Shown piece after piece: positions 13,901-21,180 of a stretch of DNA of 26,481 nucleotides. Source of the stretch: a virus; IMG/VR virus record IMGVR_UViG_3300036045_000057, positions 1-26,481 of that record. The stretch is one strand, 5' to 3'. The number at the start of each line of letters is the position of its first letter. Position 1 is the stretch's first letter. The notes beneath the pieces were generated by a model, which was not told the DNA's origin, did no database searches, and worked only from the letters and a program-made list of their open reading frames with translations. The position numbers were made by a program, and so were the translations under genes.

Positions 13901-14402
13901 GCAGGCGATCCGCGACCGCGGCGACGCGGCATGGGATACCGCCGATGTCTCCGGCCTCGCCACCGCCGCCAACCTGGCAACGTTGCAGACGACCGCAAAC
14001 GACATCCTTGCCGATACCGGTACCGATCTGCCGGCAACGCTTGCAACAATCGATAACCTGGTCGATGATCTCGAAACGCGCCTCACCGCTACCCGCGCCG
14101 GCTATCTGGACAATCTGAGCGGCGGCGCAGTTGCGCTGCAGAGTAGCGTTGACAGCCTCGAATCAGGCGTGACGCTGACAAATGCTGGCATTGACGCGAT
14201 ATTCGACCGTACCGATGGCGTCGAGACCGGCTACACGCTGCGGCAGGCGCTGCGGCTGATTGCGGCGGCTGTTGCCGGCGAACTGTCCGGCGCGGCAACG
14301 ACGACGATCACGATCCGCAACCTATCGGACACCACAACGCGCATTACCGCGACGGTTGACGCTGATGGCAACCGGAGCGCCGTGGTGCATAATGTTTCCT
14401 AG
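10920..14402 (+). CDS. Large repeat-containing tail fibre/baseplate-like protein
   Basis: The 1160-residue product begins with a BppU-like beta domain (MVRPGSTLYIPFASYAG, IEIYSNGSVTQRASDTGY). Then come a pair of 43-residue repeats (from residue 247), four copies of an 80-residue beta repeat (from about 389, 472, 674 and 757; signature AQAG, ITLxS/TGA, GAGQTR, YVGSTRVA) with a diverged copy near 128, and four VWDE helical segments. The C-terminus (TLRQALRLIAAAVAG, then DTTTRITATVDADGNRSAV) matches the end of many siphophage baseplate or fibre proteins. It likely forms a long trimeric surface fibre. It overlaps its neighbours by 4 and 11 bases. Confidence 0.85.
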   Translation: MTLQLGMVRPGSTLYIPFASYAGATGASVTLTGLAVTDIEIYSNGSVTQRASDTGYTLLDTDGIDFDGITGIHGFSIDLSSNATAGFFVAGASYWVVVSAVTIDSQTVNFIAATFTIGYPDALINTTIATLASQTSFTLTAGPAEDDALNGCRVVIHDIASAVQLGTALIADYTGSTRTVTLAAGTTFTAAAGDNISIFTPALLPTVAGRTLDVSSGGEAGIDWANVGTPGSTVSLSATTVATTTSVTNQVTANVTQISGDTTAADNAEAFFDGTGYAGTNNVIPTVTNVTNQVTANVTALSGDTTAADNAEAFFDGTGYAGTNNVIPTVTTVNGLAANVITATALATTAVDEIVDAVWDEVLTAATHNVAASAGRRLRELGTTVIRTGTAQAGATNSITLDTGASTTSEIYDENLITILSGTGAGQTRAITDYDGSTRVAVVNRNWDVTPDNTSEFQITGFALPTISEHGLAQAGSASTITLASTASTTDDVYNGSLIYLSTSTGAGQARLITDYVGSTRVATVEPAWSVTPGSGSVYKVIPFGATPWNAAWDAEVQSEVADALAVYDPPTNAEMEARTLVAANYATAAGVSAVETDTQDIQARLPAALVSGRIDASVGAMAANTLTASALATDAVDEIVDAVWDEVLTAATHNIANSAGRRLRQVRSALYTGTAQAGASLSITLDTGASTTNDIYNGEIISIVSGTGAGQTRSIVNYVGSTRVATIEREWTTNPDNTSVFEIVGADNLLIVEENVAQAGGASTITLASDAIATDDIYTGSSLVVSGGTGRGQTRIITDYVGSTRVATVAPAWAVQPDSTSVYQILPVGQVIVQSLAGTVQADLVDAVWDEAISGHLSAGSTGAALNGATAPTAAAVADAVWDEALSGHLSAGSTGEALNAAGGAGDPWITTLPGSYTAGQAGYILGTNLDAAVSTRATPAQVNAEVDTALADVNLDHLVGTATGIPAIPSGTYLDQIMDDGTAVYDRTTDSLQAIRDRGDAAWDTADVSGLATAANLATLQTTANDILADTGTDLPATLATIDNLVDDLETRLTATRAGYLDNLSGGAVALQSSVDSLESGVTLTNAGIDAIFDRTDGVETGYTLRQALRLIAAAVAGELSGAATTTITIRNLSDTTTRITATVDADGNRSAVVHNVS
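11658..11912 (+). repeat. Tandem 129-bp intragenic repeat
   Basis: Two copies, 11658-11786 and 11787-11912, encode near-identical 43-residue units with the shared core DNAEAFFDGTGYAGTNNV. They are inside the fibre-like gene, and the close DNA match implies recent duplication or gene conversion. Confidence 0.85.
12084..13401 (+). repeat. Four 80-residue fibre repeats
   Basis: Units begin near 12084, 12333, 12939 and 13188, as two pairs separated by a different segment. Each has AQAG, ITL(A/D)(S/T), a D-(I/V)-Y element, GAGQ/GRGQ-TR and (Y-V/D)GSTRVA. The helical segment VDEIVDAVWDEVLTAATHN recurs before pairs one and two; its first 38 bases at 11970-12007 are identical to 12828-12865. The whole block appears to have been duplicated. 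Confidence 0.85.
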
Positions 14403-14592
14403 CCGCTACTACAATGCGCGGATGTTTGCTCCGCGCTACTATCCCAAGCTCGGCGCGGATGCCGGTGCAATCATCGGCCGCGTGCGCATCACCGCGACTG
14501 CGCGCCGACCGAGCATGACCGCGACTGCGCGCCGACCGAGCATGACCGCCACCGCGCGCCGACCGTCGATCACGTTCACTGTCGAGGAGTAG
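14392..14592 (+). CDS. Small virion-associated protein with RYY and TATARRPSM repeats
   Basis: ATG 14392 (66 residues) overlaps the fibre gene stop by 11 bases. The N-terminus has paired aromatic motifs (PSRYYNAR, APRYYPKLG), like small proteins that sit beside phage fibre genes. The C-terminal part is three tandem copies of the 9-residue unit TATARRPSM/I. An alternative start is ATG 14422. It is probably translationally coupled to the fibre protein. Function is unknown. Confidence 0.65.
   Translation: MFPSRYYNARMFAPRYYPKLGADAGAIIGRVRITATARRPSMTATARRPSMTATARRPSITFTVEE
14491..14571 (+). repeat. Three tandem 27-bp repeats
   Basis: Units 14491-14517, 14518-14544 and 14545-14571. The first two are identical and the third differs at a few bases. 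They keep the reading frame and encode TATARRPSM twice and TATARRPSI once, so copy number could change by slippage without breaking the gene. Confidence 0.92.
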
Positions 14593-14594
14593 GC

Positions 14595-14939
14595 ATGCCA
14601 AGCATTCTCAACCTTCATGCAATCGAGGAAAGCGTGTATGCGGTCACGGTGGCGTTCCTCGACGATACCAGCGCCGCGGTCACGCCGTCGGCGGCAACCT
14701 GGACATTGACCGACACCGCCGGAACCGTCGTCAATAGTCGCAGCGCGGTGGCGATCTCGCCACTGAGCACCAGCGCGACGATTGTGTTGAGCGGCAACGA
14801 CCTCGCGCTGTCGTCAACGTTGCGCGGGACAACGCGCGTGCTGCTCGTGGAGTACACCTATACCAGCAGCCTCGGCAGCAACCTGCCGGGCAAAGACGAG
14901 GTGGTGTTCGTGATCGATAGCCTCGTGGGGGTCTCGTGA
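14595..14939 (+). CDS. Hypothetical beta-rich structural protein (114 aa)
   Basis: ATG 14595 follows GAGGAGTAGGC. The sequence is beta-rich with alternating Thr/Ser/Val (VYAVTVAFLDDTSAAVTPSA, TWTLTDTAGTVVNSRSAV), ending in a strand (DEVVFVIDSLVGV). It resembles small immunoglobulin-like virion proteins found between fibre and terminase genes. It overlaps the terminase small subunit gene as GTGA. Exact role is unknown. Confidence 0.75.
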   Translation: MPSILNLHAIEESVYAVTVAFLDDTSAAVTPSAATWTLTDTAGTVVNSRSAVAISPLSTSATIVLSGNDLALSSTLRGTTRVLLVEYTYTSSLGSNLPGKDEVVFVIDSLVGVS

Positions 14940-15355
14940 CAACTCGTGCCGAACGCGTGCGCGCTGCCGCGATCGCCGATTTGATTGCCGGCGAACAACC
15001 GGCGATTGTAGCGGAGAAATACGGCATTCCCGCCAGCAAAGTGCGCACATGGAAAACGCGCTATGTAGCAGATGTTGTAGCGGATGTTGTAGCGGATGTC
15101 GCGCCATCAGCCCCCCCGGCAAGACCGGCACTGGTTGCCCGTCGGGAGCAAATTGGAGATCTTATCCTTGACCTTCTCGCCGCAAAAATCAAGGCGTCGA
15201 TCGCCATTGCGACGGTCGCGAGTGACCCGGAGTGGATCCGGCAGCAGCCCGCCGCCGAACTGGCAGAGCTGGATGCCCACCTCCATGACACCACTCTGGC
15301 CATCGGTGACCGGATGGCCGGGCGCACCGACCGAGGCGACACCGTCGCAGAGTGA
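14936..15355 (+). CDS. terS: Terminase small subunit
   Basis: GTG 14936 overlaps the previous stop. The 139-residue product has an N-terminal helix-turn-helix (IADLIAGEQPAIVAEKYGIP, then ASKVRTWKTRY), a short Ala/Pro linker with the repeat VADVVADVVADV, and helices (QIGDLILDLLAAKIKASIAI) that could oligomerise. Small terminase subunits bind the packaging site and load DNA onto the large subunit, whose gene overlaps and follows. The assignment rests on fold pattern and position. Confidence 0.8.
   Translation: MTTRAERVRAAAIADLIAGEQPAIVAEKYGIPASKVRTWKTRYVADVVADVVADVAPSAPPARPALVARREQIGDLILDLLAAKIKASIAIATVASDPEWIRQQPAAELAELDAHLHDTTLAIGDRMAGRTDRGDTVAE
15065..15100 (+). repeat. Three tandem 12-bp repeats in terS
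   Basis: Units 15065-15076, 15077-15088 and 15089-15100 differ at only one or two bases and encode VADV-VADV-VADV in the linker of the small terminase subunit. The repeat keeps frame, so linker length may vary. Confidence 0.85.
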
Positions 15356-16814
15356 TGCGCCGCCCGACACCTGGCACGCATGGCTGGCGGCGTTGTTCCC
15401 GGATCGTGTCGTCGCAGGATTTGCCGATCGCCACGTGGCGCTATGGGAGTGGGCATGGCGTATCGAGGCCGACGCGTCCGCCGCGCCGTTTGTGGCCTGT
15501 TGGCCGCGTGGCGGCGGCAAGAGCACCACCACCGAGCTTGTGGCGGCCGCATGGGGGGCGCGCGGTGTCCGGCGCTATGTGCTGTATGTGTGCGAAACGC
15601 AGGATCAGGCCGATGACCATGTGCAGAATATTGCCGCTTTGCTGGAAAGCGCGGCGTTCGGCGCGGCCTACCCGACAATGGCGGAACGCGCCGTCGGTAA
15701 GTTCGGCAATAGCAAGGGCTGGCGGCGCAACCGCGTGCGTACCGCGTCGGGGTTCGTGGTCGATGCGCTCGGACTGGACACGGCGGCGCGCGGTATGAAC
15801 ATCGAAGGGCAGCGCCCCGATGCAATCATCATCGATGACATCGACAGCGAGGATGACAGCGAGGCGGTCACCACGAAGAAGCAACGCACCCTCACTCGCA
15901 AAGTGCTGCCGACTGCCGCGCCGAACGCGGTGTATATGTTCGTGCAAAACCGGGTGCATGACGACAGCCTCATGGCGCAGTGCATCGACGCCCGCGCCGA
16001 CTTCCTCGGCGGTCGCATCATGGACGGACCGCACCCGGCGATCCGCAACCTCGACACCGTCGGCGAGGGGGTGGATGCGGTCATCGTCGGCGGCACGGCG
16101 ACATGGCCGGGGCAGGACATTGCGGTCTGTCAGGACTACATCCGCAAGTGGGGATTGGATGCGTTTTTGTCGGAGTGCCAGCACCAGAGCGTGGCGCAGG
16201 CCGGTAGATTTTTGGAGGATATCGCACTGTGGGACGCCTGCCGCGTGCCGGATCTGCCGCCGCTTGATGCGCACACGCCGGTGGTGCTGGCAATGGATGC
16301 CGGCGAGACCAGCGACACGTTTGCCATTGCCGCACTGAGTCGACATCCGCGTGGCCTTGCGCTGCGGTTCAGTCGAGTGTATGTGCCGCAGGATGGGCAA
16401 GCACTCGATTTCGATGCGATTGAGCAGGACATTCGCGACCTGGTCGATCGCTACGCAGTGATCGAGGTGGCCTATGACCGATTTTTGCTCGGGCAGATGA
16501 TGCGGCGCTTTCGCGGCCCGCGCCCGCTGCCGGCGCCGCTCGTCCCGTTCAACCAGGCGGGCGATCGCCTCGAAGCGGATAAGGCGCTGGCCGATAGCAT
16601 CCTGACGCGCACGCTCGTGCACGACGGCACGCACCACGCCATGCGCGAGCATCTCGACAACGCAAACGCTCGGCGCAGTGCGGACGGCCGGCAGTTGCGT
16701 ATCGTGAAGCGCAGCCGCACCAAGAAGATCGACGCTGCGGTGACTCTGAGCATGGCCGCGGCGCGCGCCGCTGTCGTGCTGCCGGCAATCGTTGATGGAC
16801 CGCTGGCCTATTAG
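15282..16814 (+). CDS. terL: Terminase large subunit (packaging ATPase-nuclease)
   Basis: From ATG 15282 the product has 510 residues; the frame is open further upstream over terS, so the start is uncertain and no clear ribosome site is seen. Walker A is CWPRGGGKSTTT (about 72-83), Walker B IIIDDIDSED (181-190) after the typical RGMNIEGQRPDA. The RNase H-like nuclease half has acidic strands at VVLAMDAGETSDTFAIA and IEVAYDRFL and a late DAAVTLSMAAA helix with an Asp. It drives DNA into the prohead and cuts it. It overlaps terS by about 74 bases and is followed by the portal. Confidence 0.93.
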   Translation, partial: SMTPLWPSVTGWPGAPTEATPSQSDAPPDTWHAWLAALFPDRVVAGFADRHVALWEWAWRIEADASAAPFVACWPRGGGKSTTTELVAAAWGARGVRRYVLYVCETQDQADDHVQNIAALLESAAFGAAYPTMAERAVGKFGNSKGWRRNRVRTASGFVVDALGLDTAARGMNIEGQRPDAIIIDDIDSEDDSEAVTTKKQRTLTRKVLPTAAPNAVYMFVQNRVHDDSLMAQCIDARADFLGGRIMDGPHPAIRNLDTVGEGVDAVIVGGTATWPGQDIAVCQDYIRKWGLDAFLSECQHQSVAQAGRFLEDIALWDACRVPDLPPLDAHTPVVLAMDAGETSDTFAIAALSRHPRGLALRFSRVYVPQDGQALDFDAIEQDIRDLVDRYAVIEVAYDRFLLGQMMRRFRGPRPLPAPLVPFNQAGDRLEADKALADSILTRTLVHDGTHHAMREHLDNANARRSADGRQLRIVKRSRTKKIDAAVTLSMAAARAAVVLPAIVDGPLAY

Positions 16815-16823
16815 GGAGTACCT

Positions 16824-18485
16824 ATGAACGCACTCGATCGATTGCTCAACTGGGCAGCGCAGCAGCGCGGATTCGTGCTCGGGCCGTATGTCATTGACCC
16901 GGGCGAATCGACATGGGGCGTGGCAAAGGAGCGCGAAGCGCCGTCGTCGCTCGGCGAGTATCTGCGCCTTAATGGCGCGGTCTATACCTGCATCACGCTG
17001 CGCGCGCAACTGCTGAGCAGCCTACCGCTGCACGTGCAACGCCGCAACCGACGCGGCGAGCAGGTGACGGTCGATCGCGGCCCGCTGGTCGATCTGCTGC
17101 ACACCGTCAACCCGCAGTGGACCTTCGCGCGTCTCATTGAGACGACCGAGCAGGCACTCGGCACATGGGGCGAGGCGTTTTGGTTCTTGGAGCGCGGGCC
17201 GAGCGGTAAAGGGGAGCCGCGGGAAATCTACTATGCGCGCCCGGATCTGGTCAGTGTGCTGCCCGATCCGGAGACCTACGTGAAGGGATATCTCTACCAT
17301 CCCGTCAACGGCGCGGCGGATGTGGCGTTCAGCGCCGATGAAGTGATCTGGTTTCGCTACCCAAATGCGCTTGACGACTACACTCCGCTACCGCCACTGA
17401 TGGCTGCGCGCGCTGCCGCCGACTATCGCGGCGAATCCCTCGCCGCGAACACGCGGATCTTCAAGAACGGTATGCAGCTCGGCGGCGTCGTGATGCCCGC
17501 GCGTGGCAGCCAACGCGAGTTGACGCGGGAGCAGGCGCAGGAACTTGACGCCTATTTCAGCCGGCGCTTTCAGGGACAAGACAAGGCGCACCGCTGGGCG
17601 TTTCTGCGCAATGAGTATGACATCACGCAGTACGGCACCACGCCGAAGGAAATGGATTTCCTTGGCGGCATCACCGTAACGCTTGAGGAAGTGGCGCGCA
17701 TCTATCGCGTGCCGCTGGATCTGATCGGCGGGCAGCGGACGTATGAAAACAGCGAGGCGGCGCACAAGGCGGTCTGGACGCATGCGATCCTCCCGGAGGC
17801 GGCGTTCCTGGCCGGCGAACTAACCGAGCGACTGCTGCCGATGTTTCCCGGCCAGGCGGGCGACACGCTGGTCTTCGACGTTTCACAGGTCGAAGCGCTG
17901 CAAGAGGCGCAAGGACAAGCGTGGACGCGAGAGTCGGAGCAGATTGATCGTGGGGCGCTCACTGTCAACGAGTGGCGTCAGAAGCGGCAACTTGCGCCGC
18001 ATCCTTGGGGCGACGTCCCCGGCGACTACGCCGAACGCGTGCAGGCCGTAGCCACGCTCGTACGCGATCTGCGGCGCGATCCCGACGCAGCACTGGCAGC
18101 TTTTGGTTTGCCCGCAATCGCCGCCGCCCCCGAGTCGTTAGCGCCGCCCATGCTCCCGCCACCCGCGCCGGATGCTCTCACGGACGCCGCCGATTCGACG
18201 GATGACACCGTGCGCTGGTTGCCCGTGCTGCAAAGCGTGCGCCGCCGGCAGGCCGAGAGTATTGCTAGTCGGATCGCGAGTGGCGATGCCGATCCGCTGC
18301 GCACCGCACACTGGGTGCGCGAATACCGCATTTTTCTGCGACAGGCGGGAGCCAGCGAGTTGGATGCGCAGCAAGTGGCGGCCGAACTCAATGCGCGGCT
18401 CGCCATCCAACTGCGTGATGCGGCACTGGCCGGCGCGCGCATGGAAGTGCGCGCGCGCGTACTGCATCTGATGGAGACCGTATGA
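16824..18485 (+). CDS. Portal protein (HK97 family)
   Basis: ATG 16824 follows AGGGAGTACCT. The 553-residue product shows the HK97-type portal pattern: VYTCITLRAQLLSSLPLHV near residues 53-71, LIETTEQALGTWGEAFWF, DEVIWFRYPNALDDY, and VARIYRVPLDLIGG, typical of the region before the clip and crown. The C-terminal 120 residues are an extra helical, Pro/Asp-rich extension (LRDLRRDPDAALAAFGL onward). Portals form the dodecameric ring through which DNA enters the head. It sits in the usual order between terminase and protease. Confidence 0.94.
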   Translation: MNALDRLLNWAAQQRGFVLGPYVIDPGESTWGVAKEREAPSSLGEYLRLNGAVYTCITLRAQLLSSLPLHVQRRNRRGEQVTVDRGPLVDLLHTVNPQWTFARLIETTEQALGTWGEAFWFLERGPSGKGEPREIYYARPDLVSVLPDPETYVKGYLYHPVNGAADVAFSADEVIWFRYPNALDDYTPLPPLMAARAAADYRGESLAANTRIFKNGMQLGGVVMPARGSQRELTREQAQELDAYFSRRFQGQDKAHRWAFLRNEYDITQYGTTPKEMDFLGGITVTLEEVARIYRVPLDLIGGQRTYENSEAAHKAVWTHAILPEAAFLAGELTERLLPMFPGQAGDTLVFDVSQVEALQEAQGQAWTRESEQIDRGALTVNEWRQKRQLAPHPWGDVPGDYAERVQAVATLVRDLRRDPDAALAAFGLPAIAAAPESLAPPMLPPPAPDALTDAADSTDDTVRWLPVLQSVRRRQAESIASRIASGDADPLRTAHWVREYRIFLRQAGASELDAQQVAAELNARLAIQLRDAALAGARMEVRARVLHLMETV

Positions 18486-18583
18486 GTGCCGATGAGATGC
18501 GCGAGTTCATGCTCGTGCTGCGCCAAGCGCTGCTGATGATCGTTGCTTGGATCGAACGGCGGTATGGTCTGACACGTCGGTAG
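18482..18583 (+). CDS. 33-residue peptide after portal
   Basis: ATG 18482 overlaps the portal stop as ATGA. The peptide MSADEMREFMLVLRQALLMI continues as an amphipathic, Leu/Met-rich helix ending in basic residues (WIERRYGLTRR). The overlap and amphipathic pattern support translation. No membrane-spanning segment is strong. Function is unknown. Confidence 0.55.
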   Translation: MSADEMREFMLVLRQALLMIVAWIERRYGLTRR

Positions 18584-18590
18584 CAAATTC

Positions 18591-18616
18591 TTGACAGATC
18601 GGCTATACTGTCAGCA
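18591..18616 (+). promoter_or_regulatory. Weak promoter/operator candidate before protease leader
   Basis: TATACT at 18604-18609 sits in TATACTGTCA, the same 10 bases as the leftward early promoter on the minus strand near 6623-6632. A TTGACA at 18591-18596 is only 7 bases away, too close to serve as a normal -35 box. TGACAG and CTGTCA form an inverted repeat around it, so it may be an operator, a promoter with atypical recognition, or a chance match. Confidence 0.35.
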
Positions 18617-18630
18617 ACAACGATAGATCA

Positions 18631-18719
18631 GTCGAGTCTCGACAGCCGAGAACCGGCGCACTCTGAGCGGCATGGGGAGAACCCATTCCGACGTGAGGGC
18701 GCCGGTTTTGTGATTTTCC
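18631..18719 (+). ncRNA. Candidate structured leader RNA upstream of protease/capsid
   Basis: Within the untranslated gap: a 13-base palindrome (18631-18643), an alternative hairpin TCTCG/CGAGA (18637-18641 with 18647-18651), a perfect 9-bp stem (18651-18659 with 18699-18707) enclosing a 5-bp hairpin ATGGG/CCCAT (18672-18676 with 18682-18686), followed by TTTTGTGATTTT. The last part resembles an attenuator or intrinsic terminator just before the ribosome site of the protease. Competing hairpins suggest switching. It does not match a riboswitch class I can recognise. Confidence 0.5.
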
Positions 18720-18730
18720 AGGAGTTGCCT

Positions 18731-19651
18731 ATGCCACCGGTGTATGTGCGCGCCTATGCCGCGCGCGCCGACGGATCGCCCGGCGAGCCGATCCGCTTCG
18801 TCGCCTCCACGTCGAATGTGGCGCGCGACGGCCTGATCGTCGATGCCGCTGGCTGGCAGCTCGACAACTACCGCAAAAACCCGGTCTTCCTTTGGGCGCA
18901 CAACTACCGCGATCCGCCGATCGGCAAGGCCATCGATGTGCGCGTGGAGGGCGACGAGCTCATCGCCGAGATTACGTTTGACCAGGCCGATGAGCGTGCG
19001 CGCCTGATTGAGCAAAAATACCGCAGCGGCTATCTCAATGCGGTATCGGTCGGTTTTGATATCGAAGCAATTGAGCCGGCCAAACATGCCATGGCCGCGC
19101 CGCGTGCGACGAAAGCCGAACTGCTCGAAATCTCCGGCGTTCCCGTGCCGTCCGACCCGGACGCACTTGCCAGTCGCCAGCGCGCCGCCGAGCAGGCCGA
19201 CGCCGAGCAGGATTGGGCCAGCGTCGCCGCCGACATGACCGCCCTCTATTGTTTCCCGCTGGCGCGCCCGATCCGGGCCTGGCGCGCCAGCTATCACGCG
19301 CTCGCACGTGCGTATACCACACTCGGCAAGGAGCCGCCGGAGCGTCTGTCGCCAGAGTATCTGGCCACGCTCGATACCGAGGCACTTGCCGGCCTGTTTC
19401 TTGAGGATGAGGCCGAGCGCTGCGCGGACGTGTTCGCCCGTCACGCCGCTGAACGTGCGGCCATGACCGCCGTGCCGCCGGCGCTGCGTGAACGCCTGCA
19501 TGCGCTGCGCGATCTGTGTGATGCGCTGTTGCAGGCCGCTGCAGGCCCGCCCAACCCGGAGCCCGTACCCGCACCCGAACCTGCCGACGCTGACGACGCC
19601 GCGCTTGCGGCCGCGCAGCGCCTGCTCAACCGCTGGGAGAGTTACCAATGA
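18731..19651 (+). CDS. Prohead protease with C-terminal extension (HK97 type)
   Basis: ATG 18731 follows AGGAGTTGCCT; an in-frame GTG at 18710 overlaps the leader structure. The 306-residue product has the S78/U35 prohead protease pattern: VASTSNVARDGLIVDAAGW, catalytic His at about residue 57 (FLWAHNY), Ser at about 106 (LNAVSVGF) and LLEISGVPVPSDPDAL. Residues 150-306 are an extra helical, Ala/Glu/Pro-rich domain (ERLHALRDLCDALLQAAAG) that may act as scaffold, since no separate scaffold gene is seen. It matures the capsid encoded next. It overlaps that gene by 4 bases. Confidence 0.93.
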   Translation: MPPVYVRAYAARADGSPGEPIRFVASTSNVARDGLIVDAAGWQLDNYRKNPVFLWAHNYRDPPIGKAIDVRVEGDELIAEITFDQADERARLIEQKYRSGYLNAVSVGFDIEAIEPAKHAMAAPRATKAELLEISGVPVPSDPDALASRQRAAEQADAEQDWASVAADMTALYCFPLARPIRAWRASYHALARAYTTLGKEPPERLSPEYLATLDTEALAGLFLEDEAERCADVFARHAAERAAMTAVPPALRERLHALRDLCDALLQAAAGPPNPEPVPAPEPADADDAALAAAQRLLNRWESYQ

Positions 19652-21168
19652 GTGAAATTGCCGCCGTGCTGCAGGATGTCGCCACGCGCTTCGATGCGAT
19701 GGAGGCCGATGTCAAAGCGCAGCTGAGCAAGGAGCGCATCCTCCAGGTCTTCGAGGAGGCGCTGGGCGCCAACCCGGAGTTTGCGCGCAAGTTTTTGTTT
19801 GCCGGCCAGCGCAGCGATGAGGGCCTGGTCGGCTCGAAGTACGCGCGCTGGGGGCTGAGTGTGGCTGATATTGAGTGGCTGTATGACGTACAGCGCTCGC
19901 TCAAGGGCCAGCGCAAGGCTGGCGACGGCAGCGCCTACGCCGGCCCGTCAGATGAACTGGAGCGCACCTTCGGCGACCTGACCGACGCGCTCTATCTGCC
20001 CGAAGAGGAAGTGCGCAAGATCGACAAGCGCGCGCTCGACAACCTGTTCCCGCGCATTCCGCGCAGCGCGCTGTCGCTCGCCGACCGCGTCATTCTCAAG
20101 CGTGGCGGCGCGTGGCAGGACACGGCGCTCTATGCGCGCCATGCGCGCGCCATGGACACCGCCGAGTCGGGCTTCGGCCAGCAACTCGTTGGTGCGCAGT
20201 ACGTGGGCGACCTGTGGGACGCCGCGCGGCGCGAGTCGACGATCTTCAGCCTGATCGACACGTTCGAAATGACCGATCCAATCGCGTACCTGCCGGTTGA
20301 GGTCGATTTCCCGGAGATGCTGTTCGTCGGCGAGTCGACGGCAAACAACTCGTCAAACTACGCCACGAGCAAAACCGGCTCGCAGCGCGTGGCAGTAACG
20401 GCATACAAGTTCGTCATTCACCAGATGTGGAGCGGCGAGATGGAGGAGGATAGCATTATTCCCTTCATTCCGTTCCTGCGACGCCAGGCGCAGATGGCGG
20501 TGGCGTTCTATTCCGACTCGGCCGTGCTCAATGGTGACACCACGAATGCCGGCACGGGCAACATCAACCTCGACGACGCCGATCCAGCCGACACCAAGCA
20601 CTATTTAGCGTTCGACGGCATTCGGCATGCCGGGCTGGTGGATAACACCGGCAACAGCAGCAACCACGGCGGCGCCGCCATCACGCTGCAGGCGCTCAAT
20701 GCGCAGCGCGGGCGCATGGTGGACACGGCGCGCTATGTGGACTGGGGGCACCCGACCGACCCCAACGACCTGGTGTATGTCTCAGATGTCACTACGGCTG
20801 ACCAGGTGGCGCTGCTCGATGAGTTCCTCACCGTCGACAAGGCGGGAGCGAACGCGGGGAACCTTACCGGCATGCGCGGGCGCGTGCTCGGGCATCCGTT
20901 CCTCGCGTCGCTGGCGATGAGCCGCACCGAGGCCGATGGCAAGGTGTCGACCACGGGCGGCAACAACACGCTCGGTCAGGTGGTCGCGTTCAACCGGCGC
21001 GGGTTCAAGGCCGGCTGGCGGCGGCGGGTGCGACTCGAGAGTGAGCGCCTGCCGGCCACCGACCAGACCCGTCTGGTCTACTCGCTGCGCATGGGCTTCG
21101 CGCGCTTCTCGCCCACCGGCGCCGCCTCGGGGATTGAGGCTGCCGACGTGATCTACAACGTCCTGTAA
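19648..21168 (+). CDS. Major capsid protein (HK97 fold)
   Basis: The 506-residue product follows the protease with an ATGA overlap, the standard HK97-like order. The N-terminal 100 residues are helical and charged (ATRFDAMEADVKAQLSKERI), as in the cleaved delta domain. The body shows capsid-like patterns: SLIDTFEMTDPIAYLPVEVD, VAVTAYKFVIHQMWSGEMEE, and FIPFLRRQAQMAVAFYSDSA. The region NSSNHGGAAITLQALNAQRG is followed by a beta-rich P-domain-like end. It is longer than HK97 gp5, implying an insertion or extended N-arm. Confidence 0.92.
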   Translation: MSEIAAVLQDVATRFDAMEADVKAQLSKERILQVFEEALGANPEFARKFLFAGQRSDEGLVGSKYARWGLSVADIEWLYDVQRSLKGQRKAGDGSAYAGPSDELERTFGDLTDALYLPEEEVRKIDKRALDNLFPRIPRSALSLADRVILKRGGAWQDTALYARHARAMDTAESGFGQQLVGAQYVGDLWDAARRESTIFSLIDTFEMTDPIAYLPVEVDFPEMLFVGESTANNSSNYATSKTGSQRVAVTAYKFVIHQMWSGEMEEDSIIPFIPFLRRQAQMAVAFYSDSAVLNGDTTNAGTGNINLDDADPADTKHYLAFDGIRHAGLVDNTGNSSNHGGAAITLQALNAQRGRMVDTARYVDWGHPTDPNDLVYVSDVTTADQVALLDEFLTVDKAGANAGNLTGMRGRVLGHPFLASLAMSRTEADGKVSTTGGNNTLGQVVAFNRRGFKAGWRRRVRLESERLPATDQTRLVYSLRMGFARFSPTGAASGIEAADVIYNVL

Positions 21169-21180
21169 GGTTCTGCGATA

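Noticed and set aside
15441-17009. 522-residue minus-strand frame
   Set aside because: Antisense to terminase and portal, both with clear motifs; no ribosome site or recognisable domain.
18591-18609. Consensus TTGACA plus TATACT read as a strong promoter
   Set aside because: Only 7 bases separate the boxes, against the 16-18 needed for sigma-70 recognition.
18651-18707. TPP-riboswitch-like words (CTGAG, ACCC)
   Set aside because: The stems do not follow the TPP fold and the gene downstream is a protease.
18611-19648. 345-residue minus-strand frame
   Set aside because: Antisense to the protease gene with its catalytic motifs; long frames of this kind arise from GC-rich third positions.
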